From contig CAYTHO010000021.1 in NCBI GenBank assembly GCA_964437595.1, forward strand, positions 1-64,000: a stretch of DNA of 64,000 nt, given 5' to 3'. The notes under the pieces are model-generated. The model had not been told where the DNA came from and did no database searches. It saw only the letters and a program-made list of their open reading frames with translations. Made by a program: the position numbers and the translations under genes. Below are positions 17,687 through 26,221 of the stretch, one piece after another (the stretch's first letter is position 1; every line of letters starts with the position of its first letter). Source of the DNA: DSYU01 sp964437595 (GTDB taxonomy: Bacteria; Chloroflexota; Anaerolineae; Anaerolineales; Anaerolineaceae).

Positions 17687-19393
17687 TTAGACGCGGGAAA
17701 ACAAAGCAAACAGCAGGGCCAGCAGGGCGGCTGCTCCGCTGATCGCGGCAAAGGTGAACGCGCCGCCCAGGTAAAGCTGAATGGCGCCCGCGAAAAAGGC
17801 GGCGAACAGTATGGTGGCCGACAGGCGTTGTATGCGCCGTTCCAGGCGGTTGAACTGCGCTTTGACCTCGGGGATCTGTACCTCCAGGCGGCCCTGTTCG
17901 ATTCTTTGGAGCAGAGCATCGGCCCGCACCGGGAGCGAGACCAATGTCCGCAGGATGTTAAGGGTTTCCTCGACGATAATCCCGCGCTTGCCATCGCTTC
18001 CTTCGGCTTCTACCAGCCGGCGGGCGTATGGCATTACACTGGTCCAGACATTAAAATCCGGGTCAAGGCCGCTGCAAATACCAGAAAGGATGCCCAGGCA
18101 GCGCCCCAGGAGGATGAGGTTCTCGGGCACCTGGAAGGGCAGCTCGTACAGCAGGTCGCCGAATTCCTTGGCAAAAGCCACGGCCTCTTGATGGCCCAGG
18201 CTGACCATTTCCGTTGTGGATTTACCCCAAAAGCGCTCAAAAGCGGCCTGCGTAGCCTTTTCCAGCAGCGACACATCCGCGCCGGGCAGCAGCACGCCCA
18301 TGATCTGGTATGCACGAACCAGGCGGGGAATGTCGCGGGTGCCTACCGCAATGAGTATTTCGCGCAGGGCCGTTAGCTGGTTGGGGGTGATCGTGCCGGT
18401 CATGCCAAAATCGACAAACACCAGACGCCAGTCCCTCTCATCCTGTGAATCCGCGGCGTTCTCGATACCGGTTGGCAGGACGAACAGGTTGCCGGGGTGG
18501 GGGTCGGCGTGGAAGAAGCGGTCCTCAAAAATTTGTTTGAGGTAGGTGTCGAACAGGCGGGTAGCCACCCTGGCCCGGCTGATGCCGGCTGCTTCGATGC
18601 GGGCGTAGTCCGTGATTTTGATGGCATCGATTTCTTCCAGGGTGAGCACCCGGCGAGTGGTGTGACTCCAAAATACGCGCGGCACGCAGATATTGGTGCG
18701 GCTGGCGAAGTTGGCGGCGAAGGTTTCGGCGTGGCTGCCTTCGGTCAGGTAATCCATTTCTTCGTAGAGCGACCGGCTGAACTCAGCCAGCAGCGCCGGG
18801 ACGTTGGCGCGCTTGCGGATTGGTGGGTAATAATTGACCCACCCGCTGACCACGCGCAGGGCAGAAAGATCGGTGTCTACAATGGCCTGGATATCGGGCC
18901 GCTGGACCTTGACTACGACCGGCGGAATCGGCGAAGCGCTGCCATCCGCGGTGTTTGTGCTGCTGAGGAGCGGCTCATCCTCACGCAGCCTGGCGCGGTG
19001 CACCTGACCAATCGAGGCGGAGGCCAGCGGCTCAGGCTGAAATGAGGCGTAGCGCGCATCCAGTGAGGTGTTCATCTCGGCCTCGAGCACCTGGCGGATT
19101 GCCTCATAAGGCTCGGGGCGAACTTCATCCTGCAGCCCGGCAAGCTCATCGGTGATTTCGGCTGGCAGCACATCCAGGCGGGCGGAAAGGAATTGCCCAA
19201 CCTTGATCATCACGCCGCCCATTTGTATGGCCAGCGCGCGGAATTGGACGGCGACGTTTCGCAGGCGCTCGCGGCGGGTGCGCTGGCTGAGCGCGCGCAG
19301 CCCGATTTTGGGCAGGAGAATATCCCACCAGATAAGGGAAAGGATAACGCGACCAAAGAACCAGAGGATGCGGCGATAGCGGGCGCGGAACAT
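17687..19393 (-). CDS. ABC1/AarF/UbiB-family atypical kinase
   Basis: 568 aa from the ATG at 19393 (a GTG at 19411 is possible; no clear ribosome site for either). Family motifs are in order: the KxGQ signature (MIKVGQFLSARLDVLP, residues 63-77), the Ala-rich nucleotide loop ASASIGQVHRA (about 125-135), the VVKVQRPDI lysine strand (Lys162), the catalytic HADPHPGNLFVL and the metal-binding FVDFGMTGTI. The C-terminus has two hydrophobic helices, typical of membrane-associated UbiB-like proteins. Family members support lipid/quinone metabolism through ATPase activity. No quinone biosynthesis genes are nearby, so the substrate is unknown. Confidence 0.9.
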   Translation of the reverse strand: MFRARYRRILWFFGRVILSLIWWDILLPKIGLRALSQRTRRERLRNVAVQFRALAIQMGGVMIKVGQFLSARLDVLPAEITDELAGLQDEVRPEPYEAIRQVLEAEMNTSLDARYASFQPEPLASASIGQVHRARLREDEPLLSSTNTADGSASPIPPVVVKVQRPDIQAIVDTDLSALRVVSGWVNYYPPIRKRANVPALLAEFSRSLYEEMDYLTEGSHAETFAANFASRTNICVPRVFWSHTTRRVLTLEEIDAIKITDYARIEAAGISRARVATRLFDTYLKQIFEDRFFHADPHPGNLFVLPTGIENAADSQDERDWRLVFVDFGMTGTITPNQLTALREILIAVGTRDIPRLVRAYQIMGVLLPGADVSLLEKATQAAFERFWGKSTTEMVSLGHQEAVAFAKEFGDLLYELPFQVPENLILLGRCLGILSGICSGLDPDFNVWTSVMPYARRLVEAEGSDGKRGIIVEETLNILRTLVSLPVRADALLQRIEQGRLEVQIPEVKAQFNRLERRIQRLSATILFAAFFAGAIQLYLGGAFTFAAISGAAALLALLFALFSRV

Positions 19394-19418
19394 AGTAGAA
19401 GAATTATACACCCGCCTA

Positions 19419-19447
19419 TTGACTCAAAAACCGACCTATGATACTAT
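19419..19447 (+). promoter_or_regulatory. argGH promoter
   Basis: TTGACT (19419-19424), 17-nt spacer, TACTAT (19442-19447). The expected start of transcription (about 19454) falls almost on the ATG of a leader ORF. Confidence 0.8.
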
Positions 19448-19455
19448 CAACACCA

Positions 19456-19509
19456 ATGATCACCAGTAATACCCTCCGCATGCGACGAATGCTGGCTTTC
19501 CCTGGATAG
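19456..19509 (+). CDS. arginine leader peptide (attenuator)
   Basis: A 17-codon frame MITSNTLRMRRMLAFPG with three Arg codons (CGC, CGA, CGA) clustered at residues 8-11. It sits between the argGH promoter and an intrinsic terminator ahead of argG. It starts about 9 nt after the -10, so it may be translated from a leaderless end. By analogy with leader-peptide attenuation of amino-acid operons, stalling at scarce Arg-tRNA would favour readthrough. Not proven. Confidence 0.6.
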   Translation: MITSNTLRMRRMLAFPG

Positions 19510-19582
19510 GGGAGGTCGGCTTTGCCTGGTTTGTGGAGAATGTAGCGCCATCTTAAGCTGTCACGCGCTGTTCTATAGAACC

Positions 19583-19612
19583 AAAAGCCTTCCAACCTGG
19601 AAGGCTTTTTTA
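19583..19612 (+). terminator. attenuator-type terminator in the argG leader
   Basis: Perfect 11-bp stem AAAAGCCTTCC (19583-19593) with GGAAGGCTTTT (19599-19609), 5-nt loop, T tract. It lies between the promoter and argG, so it must be read through for argGH expression. Confidence 0.88.
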
Positions 19613-19637
19613 TTTTTAGAATCTTAAGGAGAATAAC

Positions 19638-20927
19638 ATGTCGAAAAATGGGGCTCGCCCACAGGTAAAAAAAGCGGTTCTGGCTTACTCAGGCGGTTTA
19701 GATACATCCGTCATCTTAACCTGGTTGAAAGAAAATTACGGCTGCGAAGTGATCTGCTATACCGCGGATGTAGGCCAGGGCGAAGAGCTCAGCGGGCTGC
19801 CGGCTAAAGCGATGGCAACCGGGGCCAGCAAGATTGTTATTGAGGACCTGACGGAGGAATTCGCTAAAGATTATCTCTTCCCCATGCTGCGCTCGGGCGC
19901 GGTATATGAACGCAAATATTTGCTGGGGACTTCGATTGCTCGCCCGTTGATCGCCAGCCGGCTGGTGGCGATTGCCCAGCAGGAAGGCGCGGATGCCATT
20001 GCTCACGGCTGCACCGGCAAGGGAAACGACCAGGTGCGTTTTGAACTGACTGCGATGGCGCTCGACCCACGTCTTAAGGTGATTGCCCCATGGCGGGAAT
20101 GGGATATCCGCTCGCGCGAAGATGCTCTTGAATATGCCGCAGCCCATAACATCCCGGTATCCTCCTCGCTCAAATCGATCTACAGCCGCGACCGTAACCT
20201 GTGGCACCTCTCGCATGAAGGCGGTATTTTGGAAGACCCCTGGATGGAACCGGAAGAATCCATGTTCCAGATGTCGGCATCCCCTGAGGCCGCGCCGGAC
20301 CAGGCAGAAATGGTAGATTTGGACTTCAAATGCGGTTACCCGGTTAAGCTGAATGGTAAAGCGCTCTCGCCAGCGAATATGGTCAAAGCGCTGAATGAGA
20401 TTGGCGGCAAACACGGCATTGGCCGGGTGGACCTGGTGGAAAACCGCCTGGTGGGTATGAAGTCGCACGGTGTTTATGAAACGCCGGGTGGGACGATCCT
20501 GCTGGCCGCGCACCGCGAGCTGGAGTCCATTACCCTGGATCGCGATACGCTCCATTACAAAGACGTGATTGCCCACCGCTACGCTGAGCTGGTTTATAAC
20601 GGGCAGTGGTTCACTACCTTGCGCAAAGCGCTGGATGCATTCTTTGACAAGACCCAGGAATTTGTCACCGGTTCGGTACGGTTGAAGCTGTACAAGGGCA
20701 ATGTTATCCCCGTGGGGCGCAAGAGTAAATACAGCCTGTACCGCGAAGATTTCGCCACCTTTGGACAGGACTCGGTGTATGATCAGAGTGATGCGGAAGG
20801 GTTCATCACACTGTTTGGCCTGCCGCTGAAGGTGCAGGCGATGCGCGACCTGGTAACCACGCAGCCGAAGGGCGCTGTGCCTGATGACCTGGAATCGCCC
20901 GATTACTCAATCTTCAAACGGGATTAA
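19638..20927 (+). CDS. argG: argininosuccinate synthase
   Basis: 429 aa cytosolic enzyme of arginine biosynthesis: citrulline + aspartate + ATP gives argininosuccinate + AMP + PPi. The N-terminal ATP-pyrophosphatase P-loop AYSGGLDTSVILTWL is intact (residues about 16-30), followed by GKGNDQVRFELTAMAL and, in the synthetase domain, KSHGVYETPGGTILLAAHRELE. The length fits the family. The ATG has a strong site (TTAAGGAGAATAAC). The stop codon overlaps the argH start by 1 nt, so the two are co-transcribed and probably co-translated. Upstream lie a promoter, an Arg-codon leader ORF and a terminator. Confidence 0.98.
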   Translation: MSKNGARPQVKKAVLAYSGGLDTSVILTWLKENYGCEVICYTADVGQGEELSGLPAKAMATGASKIVIEDLTEEFAKDYLFPMLRSGAVYERKYLLGTSIARPLIASRLVAIAQQEGADAIAHGCTGKGNDQVRFELTAMALDPRLKVIAPWREWDIRSREDALEYAAAHNIPVSSSLKSIYSRDRNLWHLSHEGGILEDPWMEPEESMFQMSASPEAAPDQAEMVDLDFKCGYPVKLNGKALSPANMVKALNEIGGKHGIGRVDLVENRLVGMKSHGVYETPGGTILLAAHRELESITLDRDTLHYKDVIAHRYAELVYNGQWFTTLRKALDAFFDKTQEFVTGSVRLKLYKGNVIPVGRKSKYSLYREDFATFGQDSVYDQSDAEGFITLFGLPLKVQAMRDLVTTQPKGAVPDDLESPDYSIFKRD

Positions 20928-22300
20928 TGGTTATGAAACTGTGGGGCGGGCGCTTTTCTGAAGGGCTGGATTCATTGGCAGCCCAGGTAAATAACTCAAT
21001 CTCTTTCGACTGGCGCCTGGCGGAAGCGGACGTTCAGGGATCGCTGGCCTGGGCGAAGGCACTGATGCACGCTGGCGTTCTGACGGAGGAGGAGGCCGGG
21101 AAGATCTGTGCCGGGCTGGAAGCTGTATTACAAGAGGTTCAGGCCGGTACGTTTGCTATTGCACCAGGGGATGAGGATGTGCACACGGCGATCGAGCGCC
21201 GGCTGACAGAGCGGATTGGCCCGGTGGGCGGCAAGCTGCACACCGGGCGCAGCCGCAACGACCAGGTGGCGACAGATTTCCGCCTCTGGTTGATGGGCGT
21301 GGCACACCATCTCGATGCTTTGCTGCGCGAAGTTCAACTGGCGCTGGTGGAGCGGGCCAAACAGGATATGGGGATCTTGATGCCGGGATACACGCACCTG
21401 CAGCGCGCCCAGCCCATTTTGCTCAGCCACTGGTGGCTGTCGCACTTCTGGCCGCTGGCCCGCGACCGCGAGCGGCTGGCCCAGGCGCGCGAGCGGATGG
21501 CGGTGCTCCCGCTGGGTTCCGGCGCGCTGGCCGGCACGCCGTTTCCGGTGGACCGGGCGTTTTTAGCGGACGTGTTGGGCTTTCAGGCCGCTTCGCCTAA
21601 TAGCCTGGACGCGGTTTCTGACCGTGATTTTGCGGCGGAGTTCCTGTTTGTCGCCGCGCTGGTGGGGGTGCATATCTCTCGGATTTCAGAAATGCTGATC
21701 TTGTTCTCATCGGCAGAGTTTGGCTTTGTTGAGTTATCAGACACCTATTCAACCGGTTCGAGCCTGATGCCGCAGAAGAAAAACCCCGATACGCTGGAAC
21801 TGGCCCGTGGAAAAAGCGGCGCGATGATTGGCCGCCTGGTGGGTTTGCTAACCACGCTGAAAGGACTGCCATCCGCTTATGACAAGGATCTGCAAGAAGA
21901 TAAGATCCCCGTGTTCGAGGTGGCGGATACGCTGGAGGTGGTGCTGCCAGTTATGAGCGGTTTGCTGCGCACGCTGCAGGTGCAGTCACAGCGCTTGCGC
22001 CAGGCGCTTGACCCGGCCATGCTGGCCACGGACCTGGCCGACTACCTGGTGCAGCGCGGCATGCCATTCCGCGAGGCGCATTCCGTCATTGGCCAGGTGG
22101 TGCGCCGCGCTCAGGCGTTGGGGGTGGCGATTGACCAGCTTCCGCTGGCAGAACTGCAGGCCATCCATGCCATGTTCGCGGACGATGTCGCGCAGGTGTT
22201 TGACTTCTTAGCTTCGGCCAACCGGCGCGCAGTACCCGGAGGAACCTCCGAACAAGCGGTACGGGAACAACTGTCCGCGGCTGAGAAGATAATTGCCTGA
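20927..22300 (+). CDS. argH: argininosuccinate lyase
   Basis: 457 aa enzyme of the fumarase/aspartase superfamily cleaving argininosuccinate to arginine and fumarate, the last step of the pathway. The N-terminus KLWGGRFSEGLDSLAAQVNNSISFDWRL and the superfamily signature GSSLMPQKKNPD (with the conserved Ser loop) are present, together with HTGRSRNDQVATDFRLW and GYTHLQRAQPILLSHW. Two adjacent ATGs (20927, 20933) are possible; the first overlaps the argG stop. No obvious terminator follows; a promoter for the next gene starts 50 nt downstream. Confidence 0.97.
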   Translation: MVMKLWGGRFSEGLDSLAAQVNNSISFDWRLAEADVQGSLAWAKALMHAGVLTEEEAGKICAGLEAVLQEVQAGTFAIAPGDEDVHTAIERRLTERIGPVGGKLHTGRSRNDQVATDFRLWLMGVAHHLDALLREVQLALVERAKQDMGILMPGYTHLQRAQPILLSHWWLSHFWPLARDRERLAQARERMAVLPLGSGALAGTPFPVDRAFLADVLGFQAASPNSLDAVSDRDFAAEFLFVAALVGVHISRISEMLILFSSAEFGFVELSDTYSTGSSLMPQKKNPDTLELARGKSGAMIGRLVGLLTTLKGLPSAYDKDLQEDKIPVFEVADTLEVVLPVMSGLLRTLQVQSQRLRQALDPAMLATDLADYLVQRGMPFREAHSVIGQVVRRAQALGVAIDQLPLAELQAIHAMFADDVAQVFDFLASANRRAVPGGTSEQAVREQLSAAEKIIA

Positions 22301-22350
22301 AAATAGCTAAAAACGCCCTGTTTCTTGAGCGAACTTTGATACGCATCTTG

Positions 22351-22379
22351 TTGAAAAATTGACGCGGAAAACATAGAAT
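22351..22379 (+). promoter_or_regulatory. promoter upstream of the NarL-type regulator
   Basis: TTGAAA (22351-22356), 17-nt spacer, TAGAAT (22374-22379). It leaves a leader of about 160 nt before the gene at 22547, in which nothing else is recognised. Confidence 0.55.
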
Positions 22380-22546
22380 CAATACACACATAGAGATACA
22401 GCATGCCAGGCACGTTTAAAAAGCGTGGGTTTCTTTTCATGTTATCAAAAGCTCTGTTATGGTTTGCTTATTTCAATGCGATGTAGTATAAAAAAGTATC
22501 GAAAGAGTTGGAAAAAACCAATGCTGAAGAAACAAGGTGGAAACGT

Positions 22547-23179
22547 ATGAGCCCTATCCGCGTTGTATTGGCTGACGATCATCCGGTGGTTCGCAGCGGC
22601 ATCCGTAACCTGCTTGAAAGGGCTGTCGATATTTCTGTGGTTGGTGAAGCATCCACTGGCGGAGAAGCGCTTCGCCTGGTTGAGGAACTCAACCCGGATG
22701 TGCTATTATTGGATATGGAACTGCCCGATGTAAAAGGAATAGAGGTGGCTCAGCAACTCAAGCAGGGCGGCGCGTCGGTGAAAATTCTGGTTTTGAGCGC
22801 CCACGATGATCCTTTGTACATTCGGGAACTGCTTGAGTCTGGAGCCGCGGGATACCTTGTCAAAGAGGAAGCGCCAGAAACGATCGTTGAGGCAGTGCGC
22901 GGTGTGGCTCATGGCGAGCAAGGGTGGGTCAGCCGCAGAATCGCCGCGCAGATGGTGTCCTGGATGCGCGGGGATGATGTTGGGGAAATCAAATTAACCC
23001 CGCGCGAGATGGATGTTTTGAAATTGGTGGTTGAAGGGAAAACCAATCAGAACATTGGCGTTCTGTTGGGTATCAGCGAAAAGACGGTAGAGAAGTACCT
23101 CTATGCAATATTCACCAAGCTGGAGGTAACCTCTCGGGTCGAAGCCGCTGTGTATGCGGTTCGAGAGGGCCTGGTATAA
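22547..23179 (+). CDS. NarL/FixJ-family response regulator
   Basis: 210 aa. Receiver domain with Asp10/Asp11 (VVLADDHPVVR), phospho-acceptor Asp56 (LLLDMELPD), and the Lys of GYLVKEEAPE. After a linker, a LuxR-type helix-turn-helix at about 145-205 (LTPREMDVLKLVVEGKTNQNIGVLLGISEKTVEKYLYAIFTKLEV). It is a DNA-binding regulator controlled by phosphorylation. The ATG at 22547 is chosen because AAGGTGG lies 6 nt upstream. No cognate kinase is adjacent. A receiver-only paralogue follows at 23535. Confidence 0.93.
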   Translation: MSPIRVVLADDHPVVRSGIRNLLERAVDISVVGEASTGGEALRLVEELNPDVLLLDMELPDVKGIEVAQQLKQGGASVKILVLSAHDDPLYIRELLESGAAGYLVKEEAPETIVEAVRGVAHGEQGWVSRRIAAQMVSWMRGDDVGEIKLTPREMDVLKLVVEGKTNQNIGVLLGISEKTVEKYLYAIFTKLEVTSRVEAAVYAVREGLV

Positions 23180-23238
23180 AGGACCTGTGGGAAGCATCTG
23201 AGGCTTTTGCATAGCATAACATCTAAAAGAATACAGAT

Positions 23239-23269
23239 GGACGAACGGGTACACGCCGCTCGTCCTTTT
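23239..23269 (+). terminator. terminator between the two response regulators
   Basis: Stem GGACGAACGG with CCGCTCGTCC (one mismatch), 7-nt loop, then TTTT. The rest of the 355-nt gap (23180-23534) holds no gene I can support. Confidence 0.6.
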
Positions 23270-23534
23270 AAATCCCGTCTAAATAGGAATATCCCTACGT
23301 ATGTGATAGGACCTTTCCGAATTGCCTCCCATCCTATTCTTTTTTATATTGATATTGGCTTTGAAACTTACTGCGGACAGAGCAGGGGTGATACGGTAGA
23401 TGATAATGTGTTCGTAATTTCATGAAAAATCTATCGGTACATATGTTTTAGCAGAAATGAAAAGTTGGGAATTGACGGGGGGCATTATCATGTATAGGGC
23501 AGGTACGGAATTACTGGAGGGGAGACGGGAAATA

Positions 23535-23978
23535 ATGAGCAAAGAAGCGCCTACGCGCGTTGTGCTGGCTGATGACCATACAGTGGTCCGCCAGGGATTA
23601 AAGCGTTTGCTTAACCGCGCACCGGATTTGGAGGTTATTGGCGAAGCGTCAGACGGACTTGAGGCGATTCATTCTGTTCAGGAGCTGCATCCGGATGTTT
23701 TGCTGCTGGATATTGAGATGCCTGTAATGGATGGTATCGAGGTGGCGCGGCGGCTTCGCGAGATGGGCATGAAAGTGCGAATTCTGATTTTAAGCGCTTA
23801 TGATGACCGTGAATATATCAGCGCCCTGCTCGATACAGGCGTTTCTGGATACCTGGTAAAAGGCGAGGCGCCAGGGAAAATTGTAGAGGCCGTGCGTGGG
23901 GTCGCCCAGGGGCAGAAAGGCTGGGTCAGCCCGCAGGTTCGCCGCAAACTGGAAAACATGAACGAGCCTCCTCAATAA
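23535..23978 (+). CDS. receiver-only response regulator (NarL-type without HTH)
   Basis: 147 aa. Receiver domain closely resembling that of the 22547-23179 gene (RVVLADDHTVVRQGLKRLL; Asp59 in LLLDIEMPVMDG; GYLVKGEAPGKIVEAVRGVAQGQKGWVSPQVRRKL). It stops just where the paralogue's linker to the helix-turn-helix begins, so the DNA-binding output is absent. The ATG at 23535 follows GGAGGGGAG; an earlier in-frame ATG (23457) lacks one. It could act as a phosphate sink or a protein-interaction switch competing with the full-length paralogue. No HTH-coding remnant was seen downstream. Confidence 0.85.
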   Translation: MSKEAPTRVVLADDHTVVRQGLKRLLNRAPDLEVIGEASDGLEAIHSVQELHPDVLLLDIEMPVMDGIEVARRLREMGMKVRILILSAYDDREYISALLDTGVSGYLVKGEAPGKIVEAVRGVAQGQKGWVSPQVRRKLENMNEPPQ

Positions 23979-24007
23979 CCCTTATGCATTTTATTCTCAG
24001 AATTGGA

Positions 24008-25165
24008 TCAAGCAATCAGCCGCCGTACGATGCGGCTGATTGTATATATACTGGCCAGCACGCCCGCCGCGATGACGGGGACCACGTTGTTCGGATTAAG
24101 GGGTTCGTAGCGTACGCGCGAGCGGTCCCCACCCGTATGAGGCTGCCCTGGTTGGGCCTGCCGTGCCGAGGGGTGAAGATCTGGCTGCGCTGTAATGGGC
24201 AGCATGTCTCGTTGAATCAAGGAAACCGGCTGCAGGCGGCGAGGTTCGCCACGCTGGGCGCGTTCGGTTTCCGTGATTGGGCGGGCGTTTTCGGCGGGCT
24301 CGATGTTTGTACGGGTATGCCGCGCATATACCTGAGTGAACTCAGCCCCTAAGAATAAGATTTGGGCAGAGTAATATACCCAAAGCAGCAGAACAACCAA
24401 AGAGGCCGCCGCTCCATACGCTGAAGTGGCGGCTTCTCTACCCAGATAAATGCCGAGCAGCGTTTTACCGATGGTAAACAGCAGGGCTGTGACCAGGGCC
24501 CCAACCCACACATCCTGCCATTCCACTTTGGCGTCTGGGAGAACTTTAAAAATCAGGGCAAAGATTAGAGTGATTACCCCAATGGAAACCACAAAGTTGA
24601 TGGCTTCAGCAATATATCCCCTGCCCCCCAGAAGATCGGTGAAATAGCTGTTCACGATAGACAGTACAGCGCTGATGACCAGTGAAACAAGCAGCAAGAA
24701 ACTCATCCCCAGTACCATGGTAAACGACAGGAAGCGCCCTTTAATAACATCCATGATCCCGCGGCCTTTTTTGGGCTCTACTTCCCAGATGGTGTTTAGC
24801 GCATCTTGTAATTGACCAAAAACGCCTGTTGCGCCGAGCAGCAGGGTCGCGATGCCTATGATGGTGGCAACAATGCCGTTTTGTGGCTGGCCGGTGTTGC
24901 TGATTAACGTTTCAACCGCCTGCGCGCCCAGCGGACCGATTATTGATTGAACTTGTTGGATAAGCTGCAGGCGAATGGCAGCGTTACTTCCAATGATGAA
25001 ACCGGCAATGGCAACCACCAGAACCAGCAGCGGTGCAAGAGAAAAGACTGTGTAATACGAGAGCGCGGCTGCTAGCCGGGGCGCTTTATCTTCGTTCCAG
25101 TCCTGAAATGTCTCTCGAATGATTTGCCAGATTTCTTTTGCATCCATGTTTGTAATTATAGTCAT
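24008..25165 (-). CDS. YihY/BrkB-family inner-membrane protein
   Basis: 385 aa. The family N-terminus (FQDWNEDKAPRLAAALSYYTVFSLAPLLVLVVAIAGFIIG) and about six transmembrane segments fill residues 25-285, including LLGATGVFGQLQDALNTIWEV and SAYGAAASLVVLLLWVYYSAQILFLGAEFTQVYA. A hydrophilic, Pro/Arg-rich tail (290-355) follows and then a seventh hydrophobic helix at the C-terminus (VVPVIAAGVLASIYTISRIV), an addition to the usual fold. An ATG at 25147 is an alternative start; no good ribosome site for either. Formerly annotated as ribonuclease BN, which is not supported; function unknown. Confidence 0.88.
   Translation of the reverse strand: MTIITNMDAKEIWQIIRETFQDWNEDKAPRLAAALSYYTVFSLAPLLVLVVAIAGFIIGSNAAIRLQLIQQVQSIIGPLGAQAVETLISNTGQPQNGIVATIIGIATLLLGATGVFGQLQDALNTIWEVEPKKGRGIMDVIKGRFLSFTMVLGMSFLLLVSLVISAVLSIVNSYFTDLLGGRGYIAEAINFVVSIGVITLIFALIFKVLPDAKVEWQDVWVGALVTALLFTIGKTLLGIYLGREAATSAYGAAASLVVLLLWVYYSAQILFLGAEFTQVYARHTRTNIEPAENARPITETERAQRGEPRRLQPVSLIQRDMLPITAQPDLHPSARQAQPGQPHTGGDRSRVRYEPLNPNNVVPVIAAGVLASIYTISRIVRRLIA
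24013..24042 (+). terminator. hairpin inside the BrkB 3' end, likely terminator of the regulator gene
   Basis: Perfect 11-bp stem CAATCAGCCGC (24013-24023) with GCGGCTGATTG (24032-24042), 8-nt loop, followed on the plus strand by TATATATA. It lies within the last codons of the convergent BrkB gene, so coding sequence doubles as a terminator for the gene ending at 23978. Confidence 0.5.
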
Positions 25166-25216
25166 TTATATCTTGTTTTTCGTTTAATTTTTATCAAGAT
25201 TTGCCTTTTTTGGCGC

Positions 25217-25245
25217 TTGACTCTCCTCCAAGAGGATAGTGTAAA
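25217..25245 (+). promoter_or_regulatory. promoter of the transglutaminase-like gene
   Basis: TTGACT (25217-25222), 17-nt spacer, TGTAAA (25240-25245). Confidence 0.55.
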
Positions 25246-25322
25246 CTGGGTGCGTGATGGTCAAAGTGAGCAAGATGTCACGACAGACAGGGTTCGTCCA
25301 TAATATAGCGGAGGTTGTAAAA

Positions 25323-26183
25323 ATGATCACAGATAAACTTGAGACCATATTGTCATATTACTTGCAGCAAGGCGTGATGAGCGATCCGGGCTCGTATGCC
25401 GAAATGTTTCGCACGCTGCCCACTGATGTTGCCGGGCTGGCGCAGTCATTACAAGGATTGATGGTGCACGTCTTCTGGGCGGAGTCGTACGGTCTTGCGC
25501 TCAGTGATGAACGCAAGGGTGAAGTGCAGATCCGCCCGGTACACAGAAAGATGCAGCGGCTGCTGGAGATTGACGGGCGTCCTTTGACCGAAGCGCGCCC
25601 GCCTGAACTGCGCCTAGTGGGCAACTGCCGCGACTTTTCGTTGATGATGGCGGCAATGTTAAGAACACAGGGCATTCCAGCCCGTGCACGGTGCGGTTTT
25701 GGCACTTACTTCATCCCAGGCCATTATGAAGATCACTGGATGACGGAATATTGGAGCGCGGCGGAGGGTCGCTGGGTTCAGGTAGACAGCCAGTTAGACG
25801 CGCTCCAGCAGAAGGCGCTGAAGCTGCCATTCGATCCGCTCGACATGCCGCACGGGCAGTTTGTGCTGGCGGGCGAAGCCTGGCAAATGTGCAGGCGCGG
25901 AGAGGCTAACCCGGACGACTTTGGCATTTTTGAATGGAAGGGCTGGGACTTTATCAAAGGGAACCTGTTACGCGACTTGCTTTCATTGAACAAGGTCGAA
26001 GTGCTTCCCTGGGATGATTGGGGCCTGACGCAGACTGCGGTGGCCGAGTTTGACGAAGCGCAGATGGAACGGATGGATCGGATGGCCGCGCTGACCCTGG
26101 CTGGCAATGCCGCGTTTGAGGAAGTACGCGCGGTGTATGAGGGCGGCGCTGACCTCCACATCCCCGCGGATTGGGCGCAGTGA
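25323..26183 (+). CDS. transglutaminase-like domain protein
   Basis: 286 aa. The papain-like triad of transglutaminase-like proteins is visible: Cys in LVGNCRDFSLMMAAMLRTQGIPAR, His in YEDHWMTEYWSAAEGRW and Asp in VQVDSQLD. The C-terminal part is acidic and helical. No signal peptide, so it is probably cytoplasmic. The ATG at 25323 is preceded by GGAGG at 7-nt distance; the frame is open back to a GTG/ATG near 25254-25257 lying 9-11 nt from the -10, so a longer leaderless form cannot be excluded. Such proteins act as proteases, transglutaminases or amidases; the substrate is unknown. Confidence 0.85.
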   Translation: MITDKLETILSYYLQQGVMSDPGSYAEMFRTLPTDVAGLAQSLQGLMVHVFWAESYGLALSDERKGEVQIRPVHRKMQRLLEIDGRPLTEARPPELRLVGNCRDFSLMMAAMLRTQGIPARARCGFGTYFIPGHYEDHWMTEYWSAAEGRWVQVDSQLDALQQKALKLPFDPLDMPHGQFVLAGEAWQMCRRGEANPDDFGIFEWKGWDFIKGNLLRDLLSLNKVEVLPWDDWGLTQTAVAEFDEAQMERMDRMAALTLAGNAAFEEVRAVYEGGADLHIPADWAQ

Positions 26184-26221
26184 GATAAGGTATCCCTCCT
26201 GCCGAGACTCTGGTAAAATGG

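Noticed and set aside
19716..20576. 286-aa minus-strand frame
   Set aside because: Antisense to argG.
23180..23534. Short frame of 72 codons from 23207 between the two response regulators
   Set aside because: No ribosome site, overlaps a terminator hairpin, and the codon pattern is not convincing.
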